Shown here piece by piece: positions 1 to 6,312 of a stretch of 9,168 nt of DNA. Each line of letters starts with the position of its first letter. Position 1 is the first letter of the stretch. Origin of the DNA: CALAZP01 sp964410725 (GTDB lineage Bacteria; Bacteroidota; Bacteroidia; Chitinophagales; Saprospiraceae); NCBI GenBank assembly GCA_964410725.1, contig CAYPID010000061.1, positions 1-9,168 of the forward strand, given 5' to 3'. The position numbers and the translations under genes are program-made. The notes beneath the pieces were generated by a model that ran no database searches, was not told the DNA's origin, and saw only the letters and a program-made list of their open reading frames with translations.

Positions 1-1089
1 TGTATAATCCGTTCCGTCATTGTATTCCTGGGCCTGTGTCACCCCATCATTATCACAATCGTCCAAAGAAGTCACCGCTATTTCTGGCAATCCTATACTT
101 GGAAATACACAAGCAGCCTCATTATCCGGGTCATTAGTAAAATACCCATCTTCATCGTTGTCTCCTAGGGTTATACCATTTAAGGAATTATAAACGAATA
201 CTCCACTAGAGCGCCAACTTTGATTCAAACCGCCATCTACGCCAGCTACATCTAAAATAGGACCTAACGTATCTGCTGAGAAAAATACAAAACCTAATCT
301 TCGATTTCCAAAAACCGTATCATGGGGAGCACTAAAAGCAGCATCAACAAATGAATCTATTGCATAAAGCGAAAATCCAAAGTCTGCATACACATCATTG
401 CCTGTTCCATCATCTAAATTTAAAGGAGCTTCGGCAACCTCAGAAACACTCAAAAATCCATGTCTCCCTAGGATGGTATCAGAATGAGTATATCCAGAAA
501 AAACAACCTCATTAGGGGTAGTATCTTGATTCATCCCAGTTGTATGAAAGTACACCGATGAATCAGTAGGAGTAAATCGTGCCTCTAAGTAAAAATCTGG
601 AACGTCATTGGTATCAATATCAATTCCCATAAAAATGGAAGCACCTAAAGTCGTTCCAAAACCCACTTGACCTACTCTAACCCTAAAGTAATATATAGTA
701 TCACTGTCCCCACTGTAGGTATCACCATCTTGCTGGGTATGCAAAAAATTAGATACTGAATCAGCAGTTCCAACTAAATCAGCTAAGTTATATCCATCAT
801 TAGCAATATCGTAGTCAATATCCACAATTCGCTTGACCCAATCCCCAACTGGAGGGTCAATACTCTGTCCAGCAGACATCACCGAACTAAAGGTAAAAAC
901 ATCATCTACCTGCCGTTCCTGCTCTTCTTCAATAATGTCCAATTCGCGTTCACCTTCGGTAAAATTCCAATCTCGGGAGGTTACATTAGCCAAAACTGTT
1001 AAGCCTGTTATGCCCAACAATAGCAAAAAAGGGGAGGATTTGATTATGGGAACCAAATTCCTGAGGTGGTCGTTTACGGATTTTTTCAT
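1..1089 (-). CDS. Exported protein with DxDxDG calcium-type motifs, N-terminal part (3' end beyond the window)
   Basis: The frame is open from an ATG at 1087-1089 to the left edge, giving 363 codons with no stop, so the C-terminus is missing. The N-terminus has a basic region (MKK...R10...K17) followed by a hydrophobic stretch at about residues 20-35 (FLLLLGITGLTVLANV), a signal peptide with possible cleavage after VLA34, or else a membrane anchor. The body is rich in Asp, Gly, Thr and Phe and looks like a beta-rich extracellular domain. Near the end of the visible part are DNDEDG (310-315) and DCDNDG (344-349) followed by QEYNDGTD, which resemble thrombospondin type 3 calcium-binding repeats. 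In Bacteroidota such proteins usually end in a type IX secretion sorting domain, which would lie outside this window. No function can be assigned. It is separated by about 300 bp from the next gene and is probably its own transcription unit. Confidence 0.85.
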   Translation of the reverse strand, partial: MKKSVNDHLRNLVPIIKSSPFLLLLGITGLTVLANVTSRDWNFTEGERELDIIEEEQERQVDDVFTFSSVMSAGQSIDPPVGDWVKRIVDIDYDIANDGYNLADLVGTADSVSNFLHTQQDGDTYSGDSDTIYYFRVRVGQVGFGTTLGASIFMGIDIDTNDVPDFYLEARFTPTDSSVYFHTTGMNQDTTPNEVVFSGYTHSDTILGRHGFLSVSEVAEAPLNLDDGTGNDVYADFGFSLYAIDSFVDAAFSAPHDTVFGNRRLGFVFFSADTLGPILDVAGVDGGLNQSWRSSGVFVYNSLNGITLGDNDEDGYFTNDPDNEAACVFPSIGLPEIAVTSLDDCDNDGVTQAQEYNDGTDYT

Positions 1090-1270
1090 AATAAATTTCC
1101 AGTTTTCACAAAACAAGGAGGTTACACGTCAGATTTAACCCTCAAATTTGATATTTTAATCCCTGAAATACAATTTTGTGTTCAAAAATCTGATAAATTT
1201 AATCAATAAATATTTCTATGACTACAAATATGTTACATATTACAAAAAAAAATGATTACAATTTTAGCCA

Positions 1271-1293
1271 TTTGTTGAACAAAAATCGCGATT
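1271..1293. repeat. Two abutting palindromes
   Basis: TTTGTT-G-AACAAA (1271-1283) is a perfect inverted repeat with 6-bp arms. It is followed directly by the 10-bp palindrome AATCGCGATT (1284-1293), whose GC-rich centre stands out in very AT-rich DNA. They could be protein-binding sites upstream of the exported-protein gene. No U-tract follows closely on either strand, so a terminator is not supported. Function is unknown. Confidence 0.4.
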
Positions 1294-1338
1294 AAACGTC
1301 CTATAACTAATGAATTTATTTATTCAAACACTTGATAA

Positions 1339-1378
1339 TCAACATTAAATACAATTGTTAATTTATAATTTATGTTGA
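1339..1378 (-). repeat. Imperfect inverted repeat just downstream of the MoaD-like gene
   Basis: On the plus strand TCAACATTAAAT (1339-1350) can pair with ATTTATGTTGA (1368-1378), an 11-bp stem with one bulged T. The loop contains the palindrome ACAATTGT. In the transcript of the MoaD-like gene this hairpin begins about 10 nt after the stop codon. No U-tract follows, so it may be a weak 3'-end or RNA-stability structure rather than a classical intrinsic terminator. The stem is AT-rich and could be chance. Confidence 0.4.
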
Positions 1379-1387
1379 CCAAAACCC

Positions 1388-1660
1388 CTATCCCCCAGAT
1401 AAAGCCTGATATATAAACACTTCATCTCCAGCACTTAATACATCACTCAAACCTATACGGTCAATAATCATCTCCTCCCCTATGAAAATATTGACATGTT
1501 TGCGACAAGCCCCATGCTCATCAACCAAATAACTTCCTATCCCAGGAAACACCCCCTCAATAACGCCAATTAACTCCTTAACCGTACCCGCCTGAACTTC
1601 TAACGGCCTCAAATCGGGAAAAAACTTTTTTAAGGCATGAGTCATTCTAACCGTAACCAT
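1388..1660 (-). CDS. MoaD/CysO-like ubiquitin-fold sulfur carrier protein
   Basis: This 90-residue protein ends in ALSGG. The free C-terminal Gly-Gly (89-90) is the hallmark of ThiS/MoaD-type carriers, which are adenylated and converted to a C-terminal thiocarboxylate. The central VNIFIGEE segment and the late GDEVFIYQ strand fit the beta-grasp fold. The length and the VNI motif resemble the longer MoaD_arch/CysO branch more than the classical 81-residue MoaD. With moaE, sufS, sufU and an XdhC gene nearby, the likeliest role is the small subunit of molybdopterin synthase, donating sulfur to precursor Z. A CysO-like role in sulfur transfer cannot be excluded. No E1-like activating enzyme (MoeB type) is visible in the window. 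The ATG at 1658-1660 is preceded by a purine-rich AAAAAGGAAGT. The gene is divergent from the XdhC gene with only 44 bp between starts. Confidence 0.8.
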   Translation of the reverse strand: MVTVRMTHALKKFFPDLRPLEVQAGTVKELIGVIEGVFPGIGSYLVDEHGACRKHVNIFIGEEMIIDRIGLSDVLSAGDEVFIYQALSGG

Positions 1661-1704
1661 ACTTCCTTTTTACTTTTCAAATTGTATTTTTAAAATAAAA
1701 TTTC
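1661..1704. promoter_or_regulatory. Divergent intergenic region between the MoaD-like and XdhC-family genes
   Basis: Both start codons must be served from these 44 bp or from the edges of the opposite gene. On the plus strand TACTTTTC matches seven of eight positions of the Bacteroidota -7 element TAnnTTTG. On the minus strand TACAATTTG is similar but has one extra spacer base. TATTTT-T-AAAATA (1685-1697) is a perfect but AT-only inverted repeat. The arrangement suggests shared control; the individual boxes are weak. Confidence 0.35.
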
Positions 1705-2688
1705 ATGCTCGAATTTGCTTCAACCCTACTCGATTGGGATAAAAATAAAACTAATTACGCAATCGCTCTGGTCACGCAAACTTGGCGCTCTGCTCCTCGA
1801 CCAGTAGGGTCCATCATGGCTGTCAATGAACACCAGCAAATCATCGGATCCGTCAGCGGAGGTTGTATAGAAGGAGCAGTTGCAGAAGAACTTCAAAAAG
1901 CCATAGCAACCGGTCAAAGTAGCCTCCTGCAATACGGAATTCAAAATGAAACCGCCTGGCAATCAGGACTCTCATGCGGAGGCCAAATTGAAATACTGGT
2001 CTTCCCAATCAACCACCAAAACACCAATTCTAAGTTATGGAATCAGACGCTTCAACTTTCGATGAATAATCAAGCGCATGGCCTACTTTTTCAACTTTCC
2101 AATCTCCCCAATCACCCAATTGAAAAAGACCTTTCCTATACCACTGACCCCCATCTTTTTTCCGCGAAAAGCGGCTATATTTCCCTTTCGGGAAAAAATT
2201 ACTTCGCTTGGATTCATCCCCCTCAAGCCAACCTTTACATCATAGGAGGAGCACATCTAAGCGCAGAATTAGTATTCCTAGCCAACCATTTTGGATTCCA
2301 AACTACTGTAATTGACCCCCGAGGATTTTTTACCGAACACACTCAATACCAAATCCCCCCTCATAACCTAGTCAATGATTGGCCAGCCCCTTACTTTGAA
2401 AATTGCCACCTAACTCCATTTGATTTCGGAGTTGTCCTTTCACACGACCCCAAAATAGACGACCAAGCACTATCCCTATTTTTGAATTCACCAATCGCAT
2501 ATATTGGAGCTCTAGGAAGCAAAAAAAATCAGGAAAAAAGAAAAAACAGATTGTTAGAAAAAGGATTCACAGAAGAAAATATAGCTCGAATTCACGGACC
2601 AATAGGACTGAATATCAACGCCTACTCAGCCAGAGAAATAGCACTAAGCATCCTGGCACAAATGATCCAAATCAAAAATCAATTCTGA
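1705..2688 (+). CDS. XdhC/CoxI-family molybdenum-cofactor insertion/sulfuration protein
   Basis: This 327-residue protein has both halves of the XdhC/CoxI family. The N-terminal domain carries VGSIMAV (34-40), SGGCIE (51-56) and CGG (91-93). A low-complexity, Asn/Gln-rich linker of roughly 60-70 residues follows. The C-terminal Rossmann-like domain carries YIIGGAHLS (178-186), IDPR (203-206), SHD (246-248), GALGSKK (268-274) and HGPIGLNINA (297-306). XdhC proteins bind molybdenum cofactor, help load its sulfurated form and insert it into xanthine-dehydrogenase-type enzymes, working with a cysteine desulfurase. That fits the desulfurase SufS encoded next door. No molybdenum hydroxylase is in the window, so the client enzyme is unknown. 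The nucleotide loop reads GGAHLS where family members usually have G-G/A-G-H-V-A. The gene converges with sufU and overlaps its 3' end by 10 bp. Confidence 0.88.
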   Translation: MLEFASTLLDWDKNKTNYAIALVTQTWRSAPRPVGSIMAVNEHQQIIGSVSGGCIEGAVAEELQKAIATGQSSLLQYGIQNETAWQSGLSCGGQIEILVFPINHQNTNSKLWNQTLQLSMNNQAHGLLFQLSNLPNHPIEKDLSYTTDPHLFSAKSGYISLSGKNYFAWIHPPQANLYIIGGAHLSAELVFLANHFGFQTTVIDPRGFFTEHTQYQIPPHNLVNDWPAPYFENCHLTPFDFGVVLSHDPKIDDQALSLFLNSPIAYIGALGSKKNQEKRKNRLLEKGFTEENIARIHGPIGLNINAYSAREIALSILAQMIQIKNQF

Positions 2689-3137
2689 GCTATTAACCAT
2701 TCTAAGTACCCCTTGGCAATAAGCACCACACATTTTTTTCTGGCTGGAAATTGTTGCACTCCACCGAAAGCTAAAATCTCCTGAGCCAGATGATTTTCCA
2801 TTTGGGTCAACAAGCGACCATCTCCTTTTTCAATAAAAGTTAAAAACAATCGCAATAACGCTACCGCACTTTCCTTGGAATGCCCATCAGTAGCCTTCAA
2901 CAAAACAGATCCCGCTGCCTTAGAAATACTGCAACCATAACCAAAAAATCCCCTCACCTCAACCAGATCATCTTTTATATCCACCCACAATTGGTATCGG
3001 TCTCCACACATGGGGTTATTGACCACGACTGGTGATTCCTTCCCATTCCCAGTATCTAAAAACTTAAAAGGTTTTTGATCATGCTTGCGTATGACCTGAT
3101 GATAAAGTTCTTCCAATTTTTCATCGTCCCAATCCAT
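2679..3137 (-). CDS. sufU: SufU-type Zn-dependent sulfur acceptor / IscU-fold protein
   Basis: This 152-residue protein has the IscU/SufU fold. The three ligand cysteines and the aspartate are in place: C44 and D46 in NPMCGD, C69 in GYGCSIS, and C136 in PARKKC. The 67-residue gap between the second and third Cys and the Lys at 135 (IscU has His before its last Cys) indicate SufU rather than IscU. SufU accepts persulfide sulfur from SufS using a bound zinc, as shown for Bacillus subtilis. The gene starts 3 bp after the sufS stop codon, so the two are almost certainly co-transcribed and form a desulfurase/acceptor pair. It is not SufE, although SufE is the usual partner in Bacteroidota. With moaE, moaD and xdhC around, the sulfur may go to molybdenum cofactor; this is inference. 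Its 3' end overlaps the convergent XdhC gene by 10 bp. Confidence 0.88.
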   Translation of the reverse strand: MDWDDEKLEELYHQVIRKHDQKPFKFLDTGNGKESPVVVNNPMCGDRYQLWVDIKDDLVEVRGFFGYGCSISKAAGSVLLKATDGHSKESAVALLRLFLTFIEKGDGRLLTQMENHLAQEILAFGGVQQFPARKKCVVLIAKGYLEWLIAQN

Positions 3138-3140
3138 AAC

Positions 3141-4361
3141 CTATTTGAAAAAATTTTGAGCCTGAATCATTTGATTAACAAATATTTCTACGTCCTCTTC
3201 ATCGTTATAATAGGAAAGACTGACCCTGGAAAGACTGCCAACGGATAATCGCTCCATAAGGGGCTGCGCACAATGGTGTCCAGCTCGGATACAAATTCCC
3301 TTTTGCCCCAAGAAGGTAGCCAAATCATGTGGATGCACCCAATCACATGAAAAGGAAAGGATTCCCCTTCCATCCTCAAGATTCGTATACACCTGTGTAC
3401 CTCCTAATTCTAAAAGAAAGTGAACTACCTTTTCTTGTAACTTTCGAAGATGAGTTCGAGCTTCCACAATCTCAATACCCTCCTGCCAATATTGCAGCCC
3501 AGTTGCCAATCCTAACGCCCCCCCTGTATTAGGTGTTCCAGGCTCCATCCTACTGGGCCATCCTGCATAAACAGTTTGTCGAATACCCACCTCTTCCACC
3601 ATTCCACCTCCTAAAATAACCGGTTCCATTTCAGATTGCCGCTCGGGAGTAATCCAAAGGACTCCTATGCCAGTCGGACCAAACATCTTATGCCCTGAAA
3701 AAGCAATAAAATCAACCCCTAATTTATTCACCAAATCACTTCCATCACTTAAGCCTTGAGCCGCATCCACCAATACTGGAATTTGCTTTCTCCTTGCCCG
3801 TGCAGCAATATTTTCGATAGGATGCCGATTTCCCATCACATTGGAAACTAACCCCACCGCTATCATTTGAACTCGGTCAGCAAAGTACTTTTCTTGATCC
3901 CATTGGAGCGTTCCCGTCAAAGGATCAATATCCATAACCAACAATTCAGCTCCCTTTTTAGCACAAAGCCGCTGCCAAGGAATAAAATTAGCATGATGTT
4001 CCATAACTGAAACCACCACTTGATCGCCCTTTTTCAATTTTTGCTCTAAAAATCCTAATGCTACTAAATTGATGCTGTGAGTGACACCTGCGGTAAAAAG
4101 AACGTCTTCTGGTTGTTTCGCCCCTAAATACTCAGCTACGGTTTCCCTAGCTTGTTCATATATCTGAGTAGCACCCCAGCCTAAAGGATAGATACCCCTA
4201 TTTGTACTAGCATTTTCTGCTGTAAAAAAATGTTGAAGTCTATCAATAACCTTTCCAGGTAATTGAGTAGTTGCAGCACTATCCAAGTAGATGAATGGAA
4301 GATTCTGGTCTTTAAAATGCTGAAAAATTGGAAAATCCGCCTTTATATTAAATTCATTCAA
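3141..4361 (-). CDS. sufS: Class II (SufS/CsdA-type) cysteine desulfurase
   Basis: This 406-residue PLP enzyme removes sulfur from L-cysteine, giving alanine and an enzyme persulfide. Visible landmarks are YLDSAATTQ (25-33), EHHAN with the PLP-stacking His123, the cofactor Asp199 in DAAQ, the Schiff-base Lys225 in FSGHKMFGPTGIG, and the persulfide Cys364 in RAGHHCAQPLM. The length matches SufS. Several normally conserved segments differ: NASTNRG (50-56) where SufS proteins have a V-H-R-G version, FTAGVTHSIN (89-98) where TRGTTExIN is usual, and GLSDGSDL after DAAQ instead of a His-containing loop. It may therefore be a specialised paralogue. The start is a TTG at 4359-4361: an in-frame stop lies two codons upstream and the next Met is residue 120. 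It lies 10 bp after moaE and 3 bp before sufU, suggesting a sulfur-donating role in molybdenum-cofactor synthesis or sulfuration. Confidence 0.88.
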   Translation of the reverse strand: MNEFNIKADFPIFQHFKDQNLPFIYLDSAATTQLPGKVIDRLQHFFTAENASTNRGIYPLGWGATQIYEQARETVAEYLGAKQPEDVLFTAGVTHSINLVALGFLEQKLKKGDQVVVSVMEHHANFIPWQRLCAKKGAELLVMDIDPLTGTLQWDQEKYFADRVQMIAVGLVSNVMGNRHPIENIAARARRKQIPVLVDAAQGLSDGSDLVNKLGVDFIAFSGHKMFGPTGIGVLWITPERQSEMEPVILGGGMVEEVGIRQTVYAGWPSRMEPGTPNTGGALGLATGLQYWQEGIEIVEARTHLRKLQEKVVHFLLELGGTQVYTNLEDGRGILSFSCDWVHPHDLATFLGQKGICIRAGHHCAQPLMERLSVGSLSRVSLSYYNDEEDVEIFVNQMIQAQNFFK

Positions 4362-4371
4362 TACTTAAGAT

Positions 4372-4788
4372 TTACGGGTGAGCTGCCACCCAAACTGCCC
4401 CATCTTCGAAATACTCCTTTTTCCAAATTGGAACAGATTCTTTTAGGGTATCTATTGCAAAACTACAACCTTCAAATGCTGCTTTTCGATGGGGACAAGC
4501 CACTCCAATTAACACTGCAATTTCTCCAATGTCCAATCGACCAATTCGATGGTGAATCGCTACCATTCCAGCACCTGTTTGACGCACAACCGCATGGCCA
4601 ATTTTTTCCATTTCCAACAATGCCATTTTTTCATAGGTCTCAAATTCCAGGTATTTAACCGGACGGCCTTGAGTTTGATTCCTTACGGTCCCTGAAAAAA
4701 TCACCAACCCACCAACACCAGGATCTGCACATAATTTTTCAATTTCTGTAATTGAAAGAGGCTCTGCTTTTATTCTGATATCAATCAT
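4372..4788 (-). CDS. moaE: Molybdopterin synthase catalytic (large) subunit MoaE
   Basis: This 138-residue protein matches MoaE in length and motifs. It has GGLVIFSGTVRN (26-37), LEFETYEKMA (48-57), HHRIGRLDIGE (79-89), ACPHRKAAF (97-105) and LKESVPIWKKE (115-125). Lys116 and Lys123 correspond to the catalytic lysines Lys119 and Lys126 of E. coli MoaE, with identical spacing. MoaE with thiocarboxylated MoaD converts cyclic pyranopterin monophosphate into molybdopterin by adding two sulfurs. The MoaD-like gene of this window, about 2.7 kb away and on the same strand, is the natural partner. moaE is the first gene of the moaE-sufS-sufU run, 39 bp after the ATP-grasp-like gene, and a candidate promoter box lies in that gap. 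Confidence 0.93.
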   Translation of the reverse strand: MIDIRIKAEPLSITEIEKLCADPGVGGLVIFSGTVRNQTQGRPVKYLEFETYEKMALLEMEKIGHAVVRQTGAGMVAIHHRIGRLDIGEIAVLIGVACPHRKAAFEGCSFAIDTLKESVPIWKKEYFEDGAVWVAAHP

Positions 4789-4805
4789 GGATTAGCTAAG
4801 AACTG

Positions 4806-4827
4806 TTGTTATTGGCAAAAATAACAA
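4806..4827. repeat. Hairpin-forming inverted repeat between the ATP-grasp-like gene and moaE
   Basis: TTGTTATT (4806-4813) and AATAACAA (4820-4827) form a perfect 8-bp stem around a 6-nt loop. In the transcript it starts directly after the stop codon of the ATP-grasp-like gene and ends 17 nt before the moaE start codon. No U-run follows, so it is not a typical intrinsic terminator. It overlaps a candidate -7 box for moaE and could be an operator, an attenuator-like structure or a boundary between transcription units. Confidence 0.45.
4816..4823 (-). promoter_or_regulatory. Candidate Bacteroidota -7 promoter box for moaE-sufS-sufU
   Basis: Read on the minus strand this is TATTTTTG, an exact match to TAnnTTTG. 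It would place the transcript start roughly 20-25 nt ahead of the moaE ATG. A TTG at 4849-4851 could be a -33 element, but its spacing of about 25 nt is longer than usual. The motif is short and the region AT-rich, so chance is possible. Confidence 0.35.
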
Positions 4828-6288
4828 TTATTCTCTCAGAATTTCTTCCAATAAGGCATCGTCATTATTGAAGGCCTTGAAAAGTCTGTGTTTGAATTTC
4901 CCTTGTTTGGAAACCAAATTAACCGCCATTTTATCAATGGCAACCATGGATAAAACTGTTTGGATATAAGCTTCAATTAAGTCATCTAATCCTAATCCCA
5001 TTCGATTGAAATCTCTGCGGTCCATCAAAATCAGCCTACTGGAATCACTGCCCCAACTTCCATCTTCATTTTTAAAGGATAGATTGGTTCCCAACATAGA
5101 CCAAGAATCTGTGCCTTTTTCGATTACATCTTCCAAAGGCTTAGATGCTCGTCTGGCGTAAACCGCTAAGGGTTGCATTCCATTTTCAGTGGCACTTACC
5201 ATCATTCTTAAATCTGCTACATAGGTTTTCCCCTTCGAATTTGGAATCGTCCCTACATGATATAATTTACCTTGTTTGCCAGAAGAAGACCATTGATAGT
5301 TACCGATCAAACTCTGTACAATAAATCGGTCATAGGTAAAATCAAGGGACATGAACTGATTCAATTCTTCTTCACTCACAATGGTATAAACCCCTTGGCC
5401 TGCATTACTATATGGAACTTTTACCACAGCTTGACCTCCAAGTTTCTTTACCCAAAACGGAATTTCACTTTTGCTCACATCCCAAATGGTTTCAGGAGTA
5501 TTAATATGAAGGCCATTTTCATTTAACTCTCCATTAAACAAATCGTATGCTTTAGAGGCCACCATTTTATTTCTTCCTCCCGCCAAACAAGCCACGACGG
5601 GATTCAGTATTTTTGTTTTGCAGTGTAACGGAATCCTATTCCAAGGCTTTTGAGTCACGTATCTGAAAGCTGCTCTAATAGGTTTCCACTCTCCTTCTGG
5701 TGTCTGTATTTCCATTACCCCTTCCAGAAATCTAACGGGAGGATTAGTATCATTTTGAAAAAATGGAACCCACCAAACTGGCTCTTGGAAAACATCAGCG
5801 ATAACTGAAGCATATCCCGAAGTCTCCATTTCATTCTTATCATAAAGAACTGCTAATCCACCTTGAATGGTGTTTCGCTTATCTACCAAAGGCTTGAAAG
5901 TACGCTCCACTAATAACCGATACCCCCCTTGCTCCCTTGTATCATCTAGTAAAGGCATAGATTTTTGCCCACTCGGACAAGAATTGTTTTCTATGATAAC
6001 CATTTGACGCTTGGCACCTGCTGAGGTTACATTCAATAAATCCGCACCAGCCCATAAAAAGTATTTCGGCTTGTAATTCAGAATATCTCTCAATACAGCC
6101 GCATTAACCTTGGGATGCAAATGACAATACCTATTGATAATCCTATTCTGCTCCAAATTCATAAAGAAATGAATCATCGGGTGAATCGTAGCATTTAATG
6201 CCTTGGGAAACCAATATTTGTGGTTTTCAAATTCACCAGGAAGAAATTCTTTGGGCGCTGGAATTTTAGGACTTTTGAAAGAAACCAT
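4828..6288 (-). CDS. ATP-grasp-like carboxylate-amine ligase family protein, uncharacterised
   Basis: This 486-residue cytoplasmic protein has no signal peptide or membrane segment. The C-terminal half looks like an ATP-grasp domain: GGQAVVKVPYSNAGQGV (284-300) resembles the nucleotide-binding Lys strand and glycine-rich loop, RFIVQSLIG (321-329) the hinge strand, DLRMMV (359-364) and YARRA (377-381) resemble the DLRxxV...RRA pattern of RimK/D-Ala ligase relatives, and TNLS (401-404) the metal-site Asn region. The N-terminal half has IIENNSCPSGQ (98-108) and NPVVACLAGGRNK (229-241), reminiscent of circularly permuted ATP-grasp proteins. Members couple ATP hydrolysis to joining a carboxylate to an amine or thiol through an acyl phosphate. 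The substrate is unknown. It is the last gene of a cassette with a SET methyltransferase (24 bp upstream) and a PHD-type oxygenase. The ATP-grasp assignment comes from motifs alone. Confidence 0.7.
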   Translation of the reverse strand: MVSFKSPKIPAPKEFLPGEFENHKYWFPKALNATIHPMIHFFMNLEQNRIINRYCHLHPKVNAAVLRDILNYKPKYFLWAGADLLNVTSAGAKRQMVIIENNSCPSGQKSMPLLDDTREQGGYRLLVERTFKPLVDKRNTIQGGLAVLYDKNEMETSGYASVIADVFQEPVWWVPFFQNDTNPPVRFLEGVMEIQTPEGEWKPIRAAFRYVTQKPWNRIPLHCKTKILNPVVACLAGGRNKMVASKAYDLFNGELNENGLHINTPETIWDVSKSEIPFWVKKLGGQAVVKVPYSNAGQGVYTIVSEEELNQFMSLDFTYDRFIVQSLIGNYQWSSSGKQGKLYHVGTIPNSKGKTYVADLRMMVSATENGMQPLAVYARRASKPLEDVIEKGTDSWSMLGTNLSFKNEDGSWGSDSSRLILMDRRDFNRMGLGLDDLIEAYIQTVLSMVAIDKMAVNLVSKQGKFKHRLFKAFNNDDALLEEILRE

Positions 6289-6312
6289 TAGAATGTTTTG
6301 AATTAATTGAAG

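Larger units (their letters stand above)
1090..1387. other. AT-rich intergenic region between the MoaD-like gene and the exported-protein gene
   Basis: Both flanking genes point left, so this stretch is the 3' flank of the MoaD-like gene and the 5' flank of the exported-protein gene. I see no convincing open frame in it. A small frame over 833-1138 (+) lies mostly antisense to the exported gene and is not credible. No exact TAnnTTTG box was found on the minus strand ahead of 1089, so the promoter of the exported gene is not located. The region holds inverted repeats, listed separately, and a run of nine A residues at about 1244-1252. The plus strand contains AAGGAGG (about 1114-1120), but it precedes no plausible plus-strand gene. 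Confidence 0.6.

Noticed and set aside
833..1138. 101-codon plus-strand frame with a nearby AAGGAGG
   Set aside because: It lies mostly antisense to the exported-protein gene, whose frame has a signal peptide and motifs. The AAGGAGG is near its end, not before its start, and the peptide looks like nothing recognisable.
1726..1962. 78-codon minus-strand frame inside the XdhC gene
   Set aside because: It is antisense to the conserved N-terminal XdhC domain and shows no motif.
2679..3137. SufE as the desulfurase partner
   Set aside because: NPMCGD, GYGCSIS and PARKKC with SufU spacing show an IscU-fold SufU protein; SufE has a single active Cys and a different fold signature.
3188..3532. Small frames on both strands within sufS
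   Set aside because: They overlap the conserved C-terminal part of sufS, including the catalytic Cys region, in other frames and have no family features.
4263..4658. 131-codon plus-strand frame opposite sufS and moaE
   Set aside because: It is antisense to two clearly identified genes and the product has no motifs.
4806..4827. Rho-independent terminator after the ATP-grasp-like gene
   Set aside because: The stem is AT-only apart from one G-C pair and no U-tract follows it in the transcript, so it is listed only as an inverted repeat.
5272..5526. 84-codon plus-strand frame inside the ATP-grasp-like gene
   Set aside because: It is antisense to the glycine-rich ATP-binding region of a long conserved frame.
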